Origin: Candidatus Omnitrophota bacterium
GTDB lineage: Bacteria > Omnitrophota > Gorgyraeia > 1-14-0-20-64-10
Length of the DNA: 42,633 bases
Reading direction: 5' to 3'
Assembly: GCA_023248155.1 (NCBI GenBank)
Contig: JAHFFE010000006.1
Coordinates: 46,523 to 89,155, forward strand
A program made the translations under genes and the position numbers. Under the pieces are notes generated by a model that was not told where the DNA came from, searched no databases, and saw nothing but the letters and a program-made list of their open reading frames with translations. Within the stretch, counting starts at the first letter, position 1, and every line of letters starts with the position of its first letter. Below are positions 16,372-24,041 of the stretch, piece after piece.

Positions 16372-17718
16372 ATGCCAACCATGACCGATTCATTGCTCGA
16401 GAAAGTCCCTCCGCACAACCTTGAAACGGAGATGGCCGTCCTCGGCTCAATGCTGATGGATGAAGAGGCGGTTCCGGCCGCGCTCGAGCTTCTTGAATCG
16501 AAAAACTTCTACCGCGAATCCCACCGCAAAATTTTCCAGGCGATGATGCAGTTATTTCATCGCCAGCGGCCCGTTGATCTGGTCACCGTGACCGAAGAAC
16601 TTAAAAATCTCGACCAGCTTGAATCGGTCGGCGGCGCGCATTACCTGGCGTCGCTGACGGCCGTGGTTCCGACGGCCGCGAACATTCAGCATTACGCCAC
16701 GATCGTGAAAGAAAAAGCGATGCTGCGCCAGCTGATTTCGGCGGCCACGCAGATCGTGGGTGAGTGCTACGAGAATCAGGATGAGGTGGGGTCGCTGCTG
16801 GACCGCGCCGAACAGGTGCTGTTTGAGATCGCGCATAAATCGGATAGCGGACAGGCCGTTCTGCTGAAAGAAATGCTCAGCCAATCGATCGAAACGATTG
16901 AACGGTTGTATCAGCGCAAAGAATTGGTGACCGGCGTTGCGACCGGTCTGCATGATCTGGATGTGATGACGGCCGGACTTCAGCCGTCCGATTTGGTGAT
17001 TCTGGCCGGACGTCCTTCGATGGGTAAGTCGGCGCTGGCCTGCTGCATTGCCGAACATGTGGGCGTGGTCGAGCGGGTGCCGGTGGCGATTTTTAGTTTG
17101 GAAATGTCGAAAGAACAGCTGGTGCACCGTCTGCTTTGTTCGCACGCGCGCGTGGATGCGCATAAAGCCCGGACCGGATTTTTGGCGCAGTCCGACTGGC
17201 CCAAGCTGACCAACTCGGCCGGAAAATTATCGGAAGCCCCCATTTTGATTGATGACACGCCCGGTCTTTCCGCTCTGGAGTTGCGCGCGAAGGCGCGCCG
17301 TTTGCGCGGGCAGTACAAGCTGGGTCTGATCGTGGTGGACTACCTGCAGATGATGCGCGGTTCGTTCCGTTCCGAAAACCGCCAGCAGGAAATTTCCGAT
17401 ATTTCCAAATCGCTGAAAGCGCTGGCCAAGGAACTGCATGTCCCGGTGCTTGCGCTCAGCCAGCTTTCGCGCGCGCCGGAACAGCGCGAAGACAAGCGTC
17501 CGCAGTTGTCCGACCTGCGTGAATCGGGTGCCATTGAACAGGACGCCGACCTCGTCATGATGTTGTTCCGCGAGGAAGTCTATCATCCAACTGAAGAGAA
17601 CCGCGGCAAGGCCGAACTGATCGTGACCAAGCAGCGCAACGGCCCGATTGGAACAGTGCCGGTGGCGTTTTTGCGCGAATATACCCGCTTCGAGAGCATC
17701 TCCCCCCGCACCTCGTAA
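16372..17718 (+). CDS. dnaB: Replicative DNA helicase DnaB
   Basis: A hexameric 5'-3' helicase that drives the replication fork. The N-terminal primase-interaction domain begins with 'PPHNLETEMAVLGSMLMDEEAV', followed by the linker and RecA-like motor with Walker A 'GRPSMGKSALAC', 'FSLEMSKEQLVHRLL', Walker B 'LIVVDYLQMM', the 'LSQLSRAPEQREDKRPQLSDLRESGAIEQDADLV' region and 'RNGPIGTVPVAF'. At 448 aa there is no intein. Two ATGs (16372, 16381) precede the conserved region; the first is given. It is the last gene of the glmU-to-dnaB run, before the bamA promoter. Confidence 0.97.
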   Translation: MPTMTDSLLEKVPPHNLETEMAVLGSMLMDEEAVPAALELLESKNFYRESHRKIFQAMMQLFHRQRPVDLVTVTEELKNLDQLESVGGAHYLASLTAVVPTAANIQHYATIVKEKAMLRQLISAATQIVGECYENQDEVGSLLDRAEQVLFEIAHKSDSGQAVLLKEMLSQSIETIERLYQRKELVTGVATGLHDLDVMTAGLQPSDLVILAGRPSMGKSALACCIAEHVGVVERVPVAIFSLEMSKEQLVHRLLCSHARVDAHKARTGFLAQSDWPKLTNSAGKLSEAPILIDDTPGLSALELRAKARRLRGQYKLGLIVVDYLQMMRGSFRSENRQQEISDISKSLKALAKELHVPVLALSQLSRAPEQREDKRPQLSDLRESGAIEQDADLVMMLFREEVYHPTEENRGKAELIVTKQRNGPIGTVPVAFLREYTRFESISPRTS

Positions 17719-17722
17719 ATCG

Positions 17723-17751
17723 TTGTCTTTCTTCCTCTATTGGGTTAAAAT
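17723..17751 (+). promoter_or_regulatory. Putative sigma-70 promoter of bamA, leaderless type
   Basis: TTGTCT and TAAAAT are separated by exactly 17 nt. The -10 box ends 7 nt before the ATG at 17759, so transcription would start at about the start codon. No Shine-Dalgarno is present in the 40-bp gap after dnaB. Confidence 0.6.
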
Positions 17752-17758
17752 AGACGGC

Positions 17759-20104
17759 ATGCATACGAAAATTCTGAAGCAAACTTTTGCGGCTCTTTTT
17801 GTCTTTTTTCTTTCATTAATCGCTGTCTCCGTCTGCCCGGCATTTGCCGAAGAGGGGACTGCCGCCGTTGTATCGGCTCCGTCCAAGTCGGGAGAGCAGG
17901 TTTCGTCGGTTGAGGTGGAAGGCAACAAGATCGTTTCGACGGCCACGATCCTGACCAAGATCCGGACCCGGCCCGGCGATTCGCTGAATCAGGAAACGGT
18001 TGATGAAGATATCAAGCGCCTGTACGGCACCGGTTTCTTCACCGATGTTTCCACCGAAATACGCCCCTACAAAAACGGCAAGCTGGTCCGCTTCAAGGTG
18101 CAGGAGCGCCCGCTCGTTTCCAGCGTAGTGGTCACCGGAGCCCGCCATTTCCGCGAATCAAAAATCCGTGAAGAGTTGAAAACAAAAGAGCAGGAACTTT
18201 TAGACCGCCGCGAACTCAAGCAGGATGTTGAACGGATCAAACAGCTGTACCGCACCAAAGGTTTTTATCTGGTTGATGTAGCCCAGGATGTGAAGGTGGA
18301 TGAAGCCACCAACAAGTCGACCGTTTTCTTCGCGATCACGGAAGGCCGAAAATTGAAAGTCCGCAGCATCTCGTTTGAAGGCAATGAACATATTTCGGCC
18401 GGCCGTTTGCGCAAAGCGATGGCGACCAAGCAGGCCTGGTCGTTTATTACGCCCGGTTATTACCGCCCCGAAGTGATGAGCGAAGATGAGGAGCGGATCA
18501 AGAGCTTGTACCGTTCAGAAGGGTATTCCGATGTGGAAGCCAAAGTTGAAAACCATTTTGACGAACAGAACCGGTACATGACGGTTCATGTGACGGTGAA
18601 AGAAGGTTCCCGCTACCTGGTGGGTTCCGTGTCGTTCCAGGGCGTTCAGAAAATTCCGGTTGACCAGTTAATGAAAGAACTGAAGCTCAAGGGCGACGCG
18701 CCGTTCAGCCAGGACAAATTGTATGCCGATGTCGCGAAAGTGCAGTCGGCCTATTTCGCCAAAGGTTACATGGCCGCGTCGGTTGATCCTTCCACGGCGC
18801 TGAATCCGGATACCAAGCGCGTTGATATTACCTATTCCGTTTCAGAAGGTGCGATCGCCTATGTGGGCCGGATTATTATCAAAGGAAATGTGAAAACGCG
18901 CGACGCCGTCATCCGCCGCGAACTGCGCATTGCGCCGGGCGAACGGTTTGACGGCGAAAAATTGCGCCGGTCCAAAGAGCGGATTTATAACCTCGGCTAC
19001 TTTGAAGAGATCAATATGGAAACGGCTCCCGCTGATAAGCCGGACCAGCGTGATTTGGTGGTGACCGTCAAAGAATCCAAGACCGGTGAATTCTCGTTCG
19101 GCGGCGGGTTCAGCTCGGTGGACAGCTTTATCGGATTTGCTGAAATTGTTCAGCGCAACTTCGACTTGTTTAACTGGCCGACGTTTGTGGGCGGCGGGCA
19201 GGAATTGCGCATCAATGTCAGCGCCGGAACGCGTCGCCGCAATTTGCTGCTGTCGTTTACCGAACCCTGGATTTTTAACCGGCCGTATTCCGCCGGCTTC
19301 GATCTGTTCAATACGACGCGTACGCGCGGTGAAGGCTACAGCTTTGAACTGCAGCGGCTCGGCGGCGATCTTCGGTTGGGCCATAACTTTAACGATTATA
19401 ATAAAGTCGGCTTTACCTACCGTTTGGAGCAGGTCAAAGTCAGCGATGTGGAGAGTGATGCTTCCAGCGCTTTGAAGGCCGAAATCGGCAAGAACACGAT
19501 TTCCGCCGGAAAATTCTCGGCTTCCCGTGATACGCGCGACAATGTGTTTAATCCGAAGCGCGGTTATCTGCTCGAATCGGACATAGAACTGGCCGGAACC
19601 ATTTTCGGCTTCGACAAAGATTTCTGGAAATGGACCGGCTCGGGCGGTGTTTTCTTCGAGCCGTTTGTTGAGAACCAGGTGCTTGAGTTTCATACGCGCC
19701 TGGGTTTGGTAAATGAGCTGGAAGATTCCACCGCGGTTCCGATTTTTGAGCGGTTTTTCGCGGGCGGCGCTGATTCCATCCGCGGTTATCGCGAACGCCG
19801 CGTCGGTCCGAAAGATCCGGCCAACCGTGATCCGATCGGCGGTGAATCGCTTTATCTTTTCAGTACCGAGTATACGGTTCCGCTGGTTGATTTCCTGAAG
19901 GTGGCCGGGTTCTATGACGCCGGCAATGTGACCAGCAGTTACGAGGATATTCTGCAGTCCGGCTTTAAGTCGGGCGCCGGAGCCGGCGTCCGTATTAAGA
20001 CGCCGTTTGGTCCCGTGAAACTTGATTACGGATGGCCGATCAATCCGGATGACGGCGAACGCAAGACCGGCCGCGTCCATTTTTCCGCCAGTCGAACATT
20101 CTAA
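17759..20104 (+). CDS. bamA: Outer membrane protein assembly factor BamA
   Basis: Core of the BAM complex that folds beta-barrel proteins into the outer membrane. At 781 aa it has an N-terminal signal peptide (about 1-29, ending 'CPAFA'). Five POTRA domains follow (about 40-400; repeats such as 'SSVEVEGNKIVSTATILTKI', 'VSFQGVQKIPVDQLMKEL' and 'IIIKGNVKTRDAVIRREL'). The 16-strand barrel contains the lid-loop motif 'IRGYRERRVGP' and ends in Phe ('FSASRTF'), the BAM recognition residue. The track start (17648) lies inside dnaB; the ATG at 17759 gives the signal peptide. It heads the envelope cluster. Confidence 0.96.
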   Translation: MHTKILKQTFAALFVFFLSLIAVSVCPAFAEEGTAAVVSAPSKSGEQVSSVEVEGNKIVSTATILTKIRTRPGDSLNQETVDEDIKRLYGTGFFTDVSTEIRPYKNGKLVRFKVQERPLVSSVVVTGARHFRESKIREELKTKEQELLDRRELKQDVERIKQLYRTKGFYLVDVAQDVKVDEATNKSTVFFAITEGRKLKVRSISFEGNEHISAGRLRKAMATKQAWSFITPGYYRPEVMSEDEERIKSLYRSEGYSDVEAKVENHFDEQNRYMTVHVTVKEGSRYLVGSVSFQGVQKIPVDQLMKELKLKGDAPFSQDKLYADVAKVQSAYFAKGYMAASVDPSTALNPDTKRVDITYSVSEGAIAYVGRIIIKGNVKTRDAVIRRELRIAPGERFDGEKLRRSKERIYNLGYFEEINMETAPADKPDQRDLVVTVKESKTGEFSFGGGFSSVDSFIGFAEIVQRNFDLFNWPTFVGGGQELRINVSAGTRRRNLLLSFTEPWIFNRPYSAGFDLFNTTRTRGEGYSFELQRLGGDLRLGHNFNDYNKVGFTYRLEQVKVSDVESDASSALKAEIGKNTISAGKFSASRDTRDNVFNPKRGYLLESDIELAGTIFGFDKDFWKWTGSGGVFFEPFVENQVLEFHTRLGLVNELEDSTAVPIFERFFAGGADSIRGYRERRVGPKDPANRDPIGGESLYLFSTEYTVPLVDFLKVAGFYDAGNVTSSYEDILQSGFKSGAGAGVRIKTPFGPVKLDYGWPINPDDGERKTGRVHFSASRTF

Positions 20105-20123
20105 GAGGAGCTCAACCACTCGC

Positions 20124-20633
20124 ATGAAACGAATCTCCCTTTTTCTCGCGGTTATTTTTTGCGCGACACTGGCATCGGCGGCGTTTGCTGATGATGTCAA
20201 ACCGATGAAAATCGGAGTCGTTGATTTAACGCGTGTTTTTAAGGAATACAAGAAAACGCAAGTGATGGAGTCTCAGCTGGAAACTCTTTCCAAGTCCAAG
20301 CAAGTTGAGCGCGAGAAGCTCGTATCGGAGATCAAAGATCTCAAGGATGAGCTGGCGCTGATGAGCGAGGAAGCCCGCAATCAGAAGCGCGAGGCGTTTG
20401 AAGAGAAGCTCAAAGGATTAAGCCAGTTTGACCAAGAGACCAAAGAAAAACTGGTCTCGCAGCGCGAGCAGGCGCTGGATGGTCTTCTGAAGGAGATTGA
20501 AGCGGCGGTATCGGCCTATTCCAAAAAGAACGCGTATGATCTGATCCTAAGCGACCGCGCGATTTTATACCGAATCGACAGCGCCGATATCAGCACCGAT
20601 GTTATTGCCATTTTGAACCAGAAATCCTCATGA
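20124..20633 (+). CDS. skp: Periplasmic chaperone Skp/OmpH
   Basis: A 169-aa protein with a signal peptide ending about 'ASAAFA', then the short beta segment 'MKIGVVDLTRVFKEYKKTQ' and a long charged helical hairpin (about residues 45-130) forming the tentacles that hold unfolded outer-membrane proteins. The C-terminal 'YDLILSDRAILYRIDSADISTDVI' is typical. The track start (20022) is inside bamA; the ATG at 20124 follows AGAGGAG and precedes the signal peptide. It sits between bamA and lpxD, its usual place, with a 4-nt overlap into lpxD. Confidence 0.93.
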   Translation: MKRISLFLAVIFCATLASAAFADDVKPMKIGVVDLTRVFKEYKKTQVMESQLETLSKSKQVEREKLVSEIKDLKDELALMSEEARNQKREAFEEKLKGLSQFDQETKEKLVSQREQALDGLLKEIEAAVSAYSKKNAYDLILSDRAILYRIDSADISTDVIAILNQKSS

Positions 20634-21712
20634 AAAAAACGGCATTACGGCATTCCGGCGGCGGGTTGAACGGGGACTGCACGAAAACGCTGGCAGAACT
20701 GGCCGCGCTGGTCGGCGGAAAAGTGGTTGGAAACGCCGCGCTGCGCATCAGCGGCATCTCCGGGATCCGCGAAGCCGGCCCCGGTCAGTTGACCTTTGTA
20801 GCCAATCATAAATATCTGCCGTTGCTGGAATCGACGCGCGCATCGGCGGCCGTTATTTCGCAGGATGTGAAGAAGGCACCGATCCCAATCATCCGAACCG
20901 AAAATCCGTCGCTGGCTTTCGCGAAGATCGCCTCGGCGCTGAATTTGGTGGAAGATAACCATCCGGAAGGGATCAGTCCAAAAGCGCAAATCGCCAAGGG
21001 CGCCAAGCTGGGCAAGGGCGTCTCGGTTCAGGCGTTTGCTGTTATCGAAGCGTGCGCCGTCATTGGCGACCGCACCGTAATTTATCCCGGCTGTTATGTG
21101 GGCCGTTCCGCACGGATCGGCAACGACTGTGTTTTGTATTCCAATGTATCTGTTCGTGAACGGGTCGAGATCGGGCATCGCGTGATCATTCACTCGGGAA
21201 CCGTGATCGGTTCCGACGGGTTCGGGTTTGCGATGGTCGGCGGCGTGCACCATAAAATTCCGCAGATCGGCACCGTTTCTATTGAAGACGATGTGGAGAT
21301 CGGCGCCAACGCCGCCATTGACCGCGCCCGGTTCGGTAAAACGGTCATCGGCAAGGGAACCAAAATTGATAATCTGGTTCAGATTGCGCATAATGTGGTG
21401 GTCGGTCCCAACTCTATTTTAGTCGCCCAGGCCGGCGTTTCCGGTTCAACAACACTGGGCAGTCATGTGGTGCTGGCCGGACAGGCCGGTGTGGTGGGAC
21501 ATATTTCGATCGGCGATGGCGCGATGATCGGCGCGCAGGCCGGTGTGACGAAAGATATTCAGGCCGGCGTGCAGGCATGGGGAACTCCCGCGAAACCGCT
21601 CGATCAGGCCAAGCGGACCAACGCCGCTTTGCAGCGGCTTCCCGAATTGCACAAGAAATTATCCGTTCTTCAACGAAAAATCGAAGCGCTGGAGAAGCGA
21701 AAACAGCGGTAG
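20630..21712 (+). CDS. lpxD: UDP-3-O-acylglucosamine N-acyltransferase
   Basis: Third step of lipid A synthesis: adds the N-linked hydroxyacyl chain. The N-terminal uridine-binding domain ('LTFVANHKYLPLL', 'NPSLAFAKI') is followed by a left-handed beta-helix with the catalytic His motif 'IDNLVQIAHNVVVG', and by 'HKIPQIGTVSIEDDVEIGANAAIDRARFG', specific to LpxD rather than LpxA. A C-terminal helix ('KKLSVLQRKIEALEKRKQ') completes the 360-aa protein. The start overlaps the skp stop (ATGA). An 85-nt gap containing a palindromic repeat separates it from lpxC/fabZ. Confidence 0.96.
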   Translation: MKKTALRHSGGGLNGDCTKTLAELAALVGGKVVGNAALRISGISGIREAGPGQLTFVANHKYLPLLESTRASAAVISQDVKKAPIPIIRTENPSLAFAKIASALNLVEDNHPEGISPKAQIAKGAKLGKGVSVQAFAVIEACAVIGDRTVIYPGCYVGRSARIGNDCVLYSNVSVRERVEIGHRVIIHSGTVIGSDGFGFAMVGGVHHKIPQIGTVSIEDDVEIGANAAIDRARFGKTVIGKGTKIDNLVQIAHNVVVGPNSILVAQAGVSGSTTLGSHVVLAGQAGVVGHISIGDGAMIGAQAGVTKDIQAGVQAWGTPAKPLDQAKRTNAALQRLPELHKKLSVLQRKIEALEKRKQR

Positions 21713-21713
21713 A

Positions 21714-21782
21714 TGTCATGCTGAGAGGGTAGTTCCTCAGCATCTTGAAAGATTCCGAGCAGGGACGATCTCGGAATGACAG
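21714..21782. repeat. Dispersed palindromic repeat, copy B (double hairpin)
   Basis: TGTCA...TGACA encloses two hairpins, ATGCTGAG/CTCAGCAT (21718-21743) and ATTCCGAG/CTCGGAAT (21752-21777), each with an 8-bp stem and a 10-nt loop. The second matches copy A (9245-9286), including the GACGAT loop end, with compensatory stem changes. It lies inside the lpxD-lpxC gap, so it would be transcribed. Confidence 0.75.
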
Positions 21783-21797
21783 GCATGGAGGAGTTCG

Positions 21798-23162
21798 GTG
21801 GCAGAAGCGCATTTGGAAGAAGTTCAGGTAGCGGTCCGGCAGCGAACGATTCGCGCGCCCGCCCGCGTCGAGGGTCTCGGTCTTCATACCGGCGCGCAGG
21901 TTCGCATTGAATTCAAGCCGGCTCCTCCCGACAGCGGAATTTCCTTCGTGCGGACCGACTTGGCCGGAACACCGCCTGTTCTGGCTTCCGTTCAGAATGT
22001 GCTCGATTCTTCCCGCCGCGCCCGCCGTACCTCGGTCGGACAGGGTCCCGTTGAAGTTCATACGGTTGAGCATTTGATGGCCAGTTGTTTCGGCGCCGGG
22101 ATTGACAACCTGCTCGTGGAAATCAGCGGCGAAGAAGTTCCCGGTCTCGACGGCTCCGCCTATCCGTTTCTGGAAATTTTCCGGCGCGTCGGTTTGCAGG
22201 AACAACCGGTTTCCAAACGGGCCATTCCGATCCGTGAAGTCGTATGGATTGAAGAAGGCTCCTCTGCCATCGCCGTCTTTCCGTCGGATTCATTCAAAAT
22301 TTCCTACACGCTGAGTTATCCGATTCCCGGAATGTCGGCGCAATTTTTTACCAGTGAAATAACGCCGGACTGTTTTGAAAAGCAAGTCGCTCCGGCGCGC
22401 ACTTTTTGTCTGGCGCAGGAAGCCGAGCAGTTGCGCAAAGTAGGGCTGGGCAAGGGCGCCAATTACGAGAACACTGTGGTGGTCGATGCCTCCGGCCGCG
22501 TGATCAATAATACGCTGCGATATGCCGATGAATGCGTGCGCCACAAAGTGCTCGACCTGATCGGCGACCTGTATCTGCTGGGCCGCCCGATCGTGGGCCA
22601 TGTGGTGGCGATCCGGTCCGGTCATGCGATGAACATCAAATTGATCCAGCGGCTGCGGCAGGTGATCGAGCGCGCCCGGGAGAGCGGCATTCAGGCGCAG
22701 CAGGTTCTTCCCGAAGCAAAGGCGATGGATATTGAAACGATCCAGCGAATTTTGCCGCATCGCTATCCATTCCTGTTGCTGGATCGCGTGATCGAATTGG
22801 TTCCGGACAAGCGGGCCGTCGGCATTAAAAATGTGACGGTCAACGAACCGTTTTTTCAGGGCCATTTTCCGAAGCGCCCCGTGATGCCCGGTGTTTTGAT
22901 GGTGGAGGCGCTCGCGCAGTTATCCGGCATCCTTTTGTTGAACAAGCCGGAAAACCTGGGAAAATATACCTATTTTGTAGCGCTCGACAATGTCCGCTTC
23001 CGCCGGACCGTGTTGCCGGGCGACACGCTTTATTTGGAAACGGAAGTGCTGCGGATTCGCGCCAAGACCGGGCAGATGCGCGCCCGCGCATTGGTTGAGG
23101 GCAAGGTGGCTGTCGAGGCCGATCTGATGTTCGCGCTGTTGGATGGAGACGACCGGCTGTAA
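21798..23162 (+). CDS. lpxC/fabZ: Bifunctional LpxC-FabZ fusion: UDP-3-O-acyl-GlcNAc deacetylase and hydroxyacyl-ACP dehydratase
   Basis: A 454-aa protein with a GTG start after GGAGGAG. Residues about 15-295 are LpxC, the committed zinc-dependent step of lipid A synthesis: 'GLGLHTG', zinc ligands H92 (HTVEHL), H249 and D253 (RHKVLDLIGDL), and the catalytic-base region 'SGHAMN'. Residues about 308-450 are FabZ, with 'IQRILPHRYPFLLLDRV', catalytic H356 in 'GHFP', and E370 in 'VMVEALAQ'-like context. Both active sites look intact. Such fusions are known from Bacteroidetes and some other groups. Coupling balances fatty-acid elongation and lipid A from a shared acyl-ACP pool. Confidence 0.96.
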   Translation: MAEAHLEEVQVAVRQRTIRAPARVEGLGLHTGAQVRIEFKPAPPDSGISFVRTDLAGTPPVLASVQNVLDSSRRARRTSVGQGPVEVHTVEHLMASCFGAGIDNLLVEISGEEVPGLDGSAYPFLEIFRRVGLQEQPVSKRAIPIREVVWIEEGSSAIAVFPSDSFKISYTLSYPIPGMSAQFFTSEITPDCFEKQVAPARTFCLAQEAEQLRKVGLGKGANYENTVVVDASGRVINNTLRYADECVRHKVLDLIGDLYLLGRPIVGHVVAIRSGHAMNIKLIQRLRQVIERARESGIQAQQVLPEAKAMDIETIQRILPHRYPFLLLDRVIELVPDKRAVGIKNVTVNEPFFQGHFPKRPVMPGVLMVEALAQLSGILLLNKPENLGKYTYFVALDNVRFRRTVLPGDTLYLETEVLRIRAKTGQMRARALVEGKVAVEADLMFALLDGDDRL

Positions 23163-23199
23163 AACCGGCGCAGTTTTTCAAACAAGCAATAACATCGCG

Positions 23200-23220
23200 C
23201 AGCCGGCAAAAAGCCGGCTG
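23200..23220. repeat. GC-rich hairpin between lpxC/fabZ and lpxI
   Basis: Perfect 8-bp stem CAGCCGGC/GCCGGCTG with an AAAAA loop in the 75-nt gap, ending 9 nt before the lpxI AGGAG. No T-run follows, so it is not a standard terminator. It could affect mRNA processing or lpxI translation. Confidence 0.5.
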
Positions 23221-23237
23221 TTGCGCTTAGGAGAACG

Positions 23238-24041
23238 ATGCGTTTATTGGGAATCATCGCAGGCAACCGCTCATTTCCGCTGCATGTGGCCCGCGCCGCG
23301 AAAGCGCAGGGCTATTCGGTGGTTGCCGTCGGGTTGAAAGAAGAGACCGATCCGCTTCTTGAAAAGGAAGTGGACCGGATGCATTGGGTCTCTTTTTCTG
23401 AGATCGGATCGATTCCTGGATTATTGAAAGAGGCCGGCGTCCGCGAGGTTGTGCTGGCCGGACAGATCCGTCCCGAACGGCTGTTGGGTAAAGAACTCCG
23501 TTTGGATGGGATTGCTGCCGGATTATTGCGCGCTGTTCCGGACCGTTCCGGTACGACGGCGATGCAGATGGCCGTCCGTTATCTGGAGTCCAAAAAATTC
23601 CGAGTACTGCATTCCGGTATTTTTTTGAAAGAATGGATTCCGGCCCGCGGTTGCCTGACGAAACTTGATTTTACGCCGGAACAAAAAGCTGACGCGTTAT
23701 TCGGATTCACCGTGGCACGCCAAATGGCGCGCTGGAAAATCGGACAGACCGTGGTGGTGCGGCATAAGGCGGTTGCGGCGGTTGAAGCGATGGAGGGGAC
23801 CGATGAAACGATCCGCCGCGCCGGTCAGCGCGTCGGTCCGGGTTGTCTGGCCGTTAAGGCCTGTGAGCCGGGACATGATATGCGTTTTGATATTCCGGTG
23901 ATCGGCCCGGATACGATTCGCGCGCTTTCTGAATCGGCCGCGGTGGGCATTGCGGTCCAGGCGGGAAAAGTTCTTTTGTTCGAACGCGAGCAGGTGATTC
24001 AGGAAGCCGACCGGCTCGGTTTGCGGGTCGTGGCGTTATGA
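23238..24041 (+). CDS. lpxI: UDP-2,3-diacylglucosamine pyrophosphatase LpxI
   Basis: Cleaves UDP-2,3-diacyl-GlcN to lipid X, replacing LpxH in many non-gammaproteobacteria. The N-terminal 'LLGIIAGNRSFPLHVARAAKAQGYSVVAVGL' and 'VVLAGQIRP' form the Rossmann-like domain. The catalytic C-terminal part has 'GQTVVVRHKAVAAVEAMEGTDETIRRAG', 'VKACEPGHDMRFDIPVIGPDT' and 'VGIAVQAGKVLLFERE'. Length is 267 aa. Preceded by AGGAG. The usual upstream neighbour lpxA is missing here. It overlaps nadE by 4 nt. Confidence 0.94.
   Translation: MRLLGIIAGNRSFPLHVARAAKAQGYSVVAVGLKEETDPLLEKEVDRMHWVSFSEIGSIPGLLKEAGVREVVLAGQIRPERLLGKELRLDGIAAGLLRAVPDRSGTTAMQMAVRYLESKKFRVLHSGIFLKEWIPARGCLTKLDFTPEQKADALFGFTVARQMARWKIGQTVVVRHKAVAAVEAMEGTDETIRRAGQRVGPGCLAVKACEPGHDMRFDIPVIGPDTIRALSESAAVGIAVQAGKVLLFEREQVIQEADRLGLRVVAL

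Noticed and set aside
17648-17758. N-terminal extension of bamA in the ORF track
   Set aside because: It overlaps the dnaB 3' end and would bury the signal peptide; the ATG at 17759 fits better.
18842-20251. 469-aa minus-strand ORF
   Set aside because: Lies entirely opposite bamA and skp in a shadow frame, with no recognisable domain or SD.
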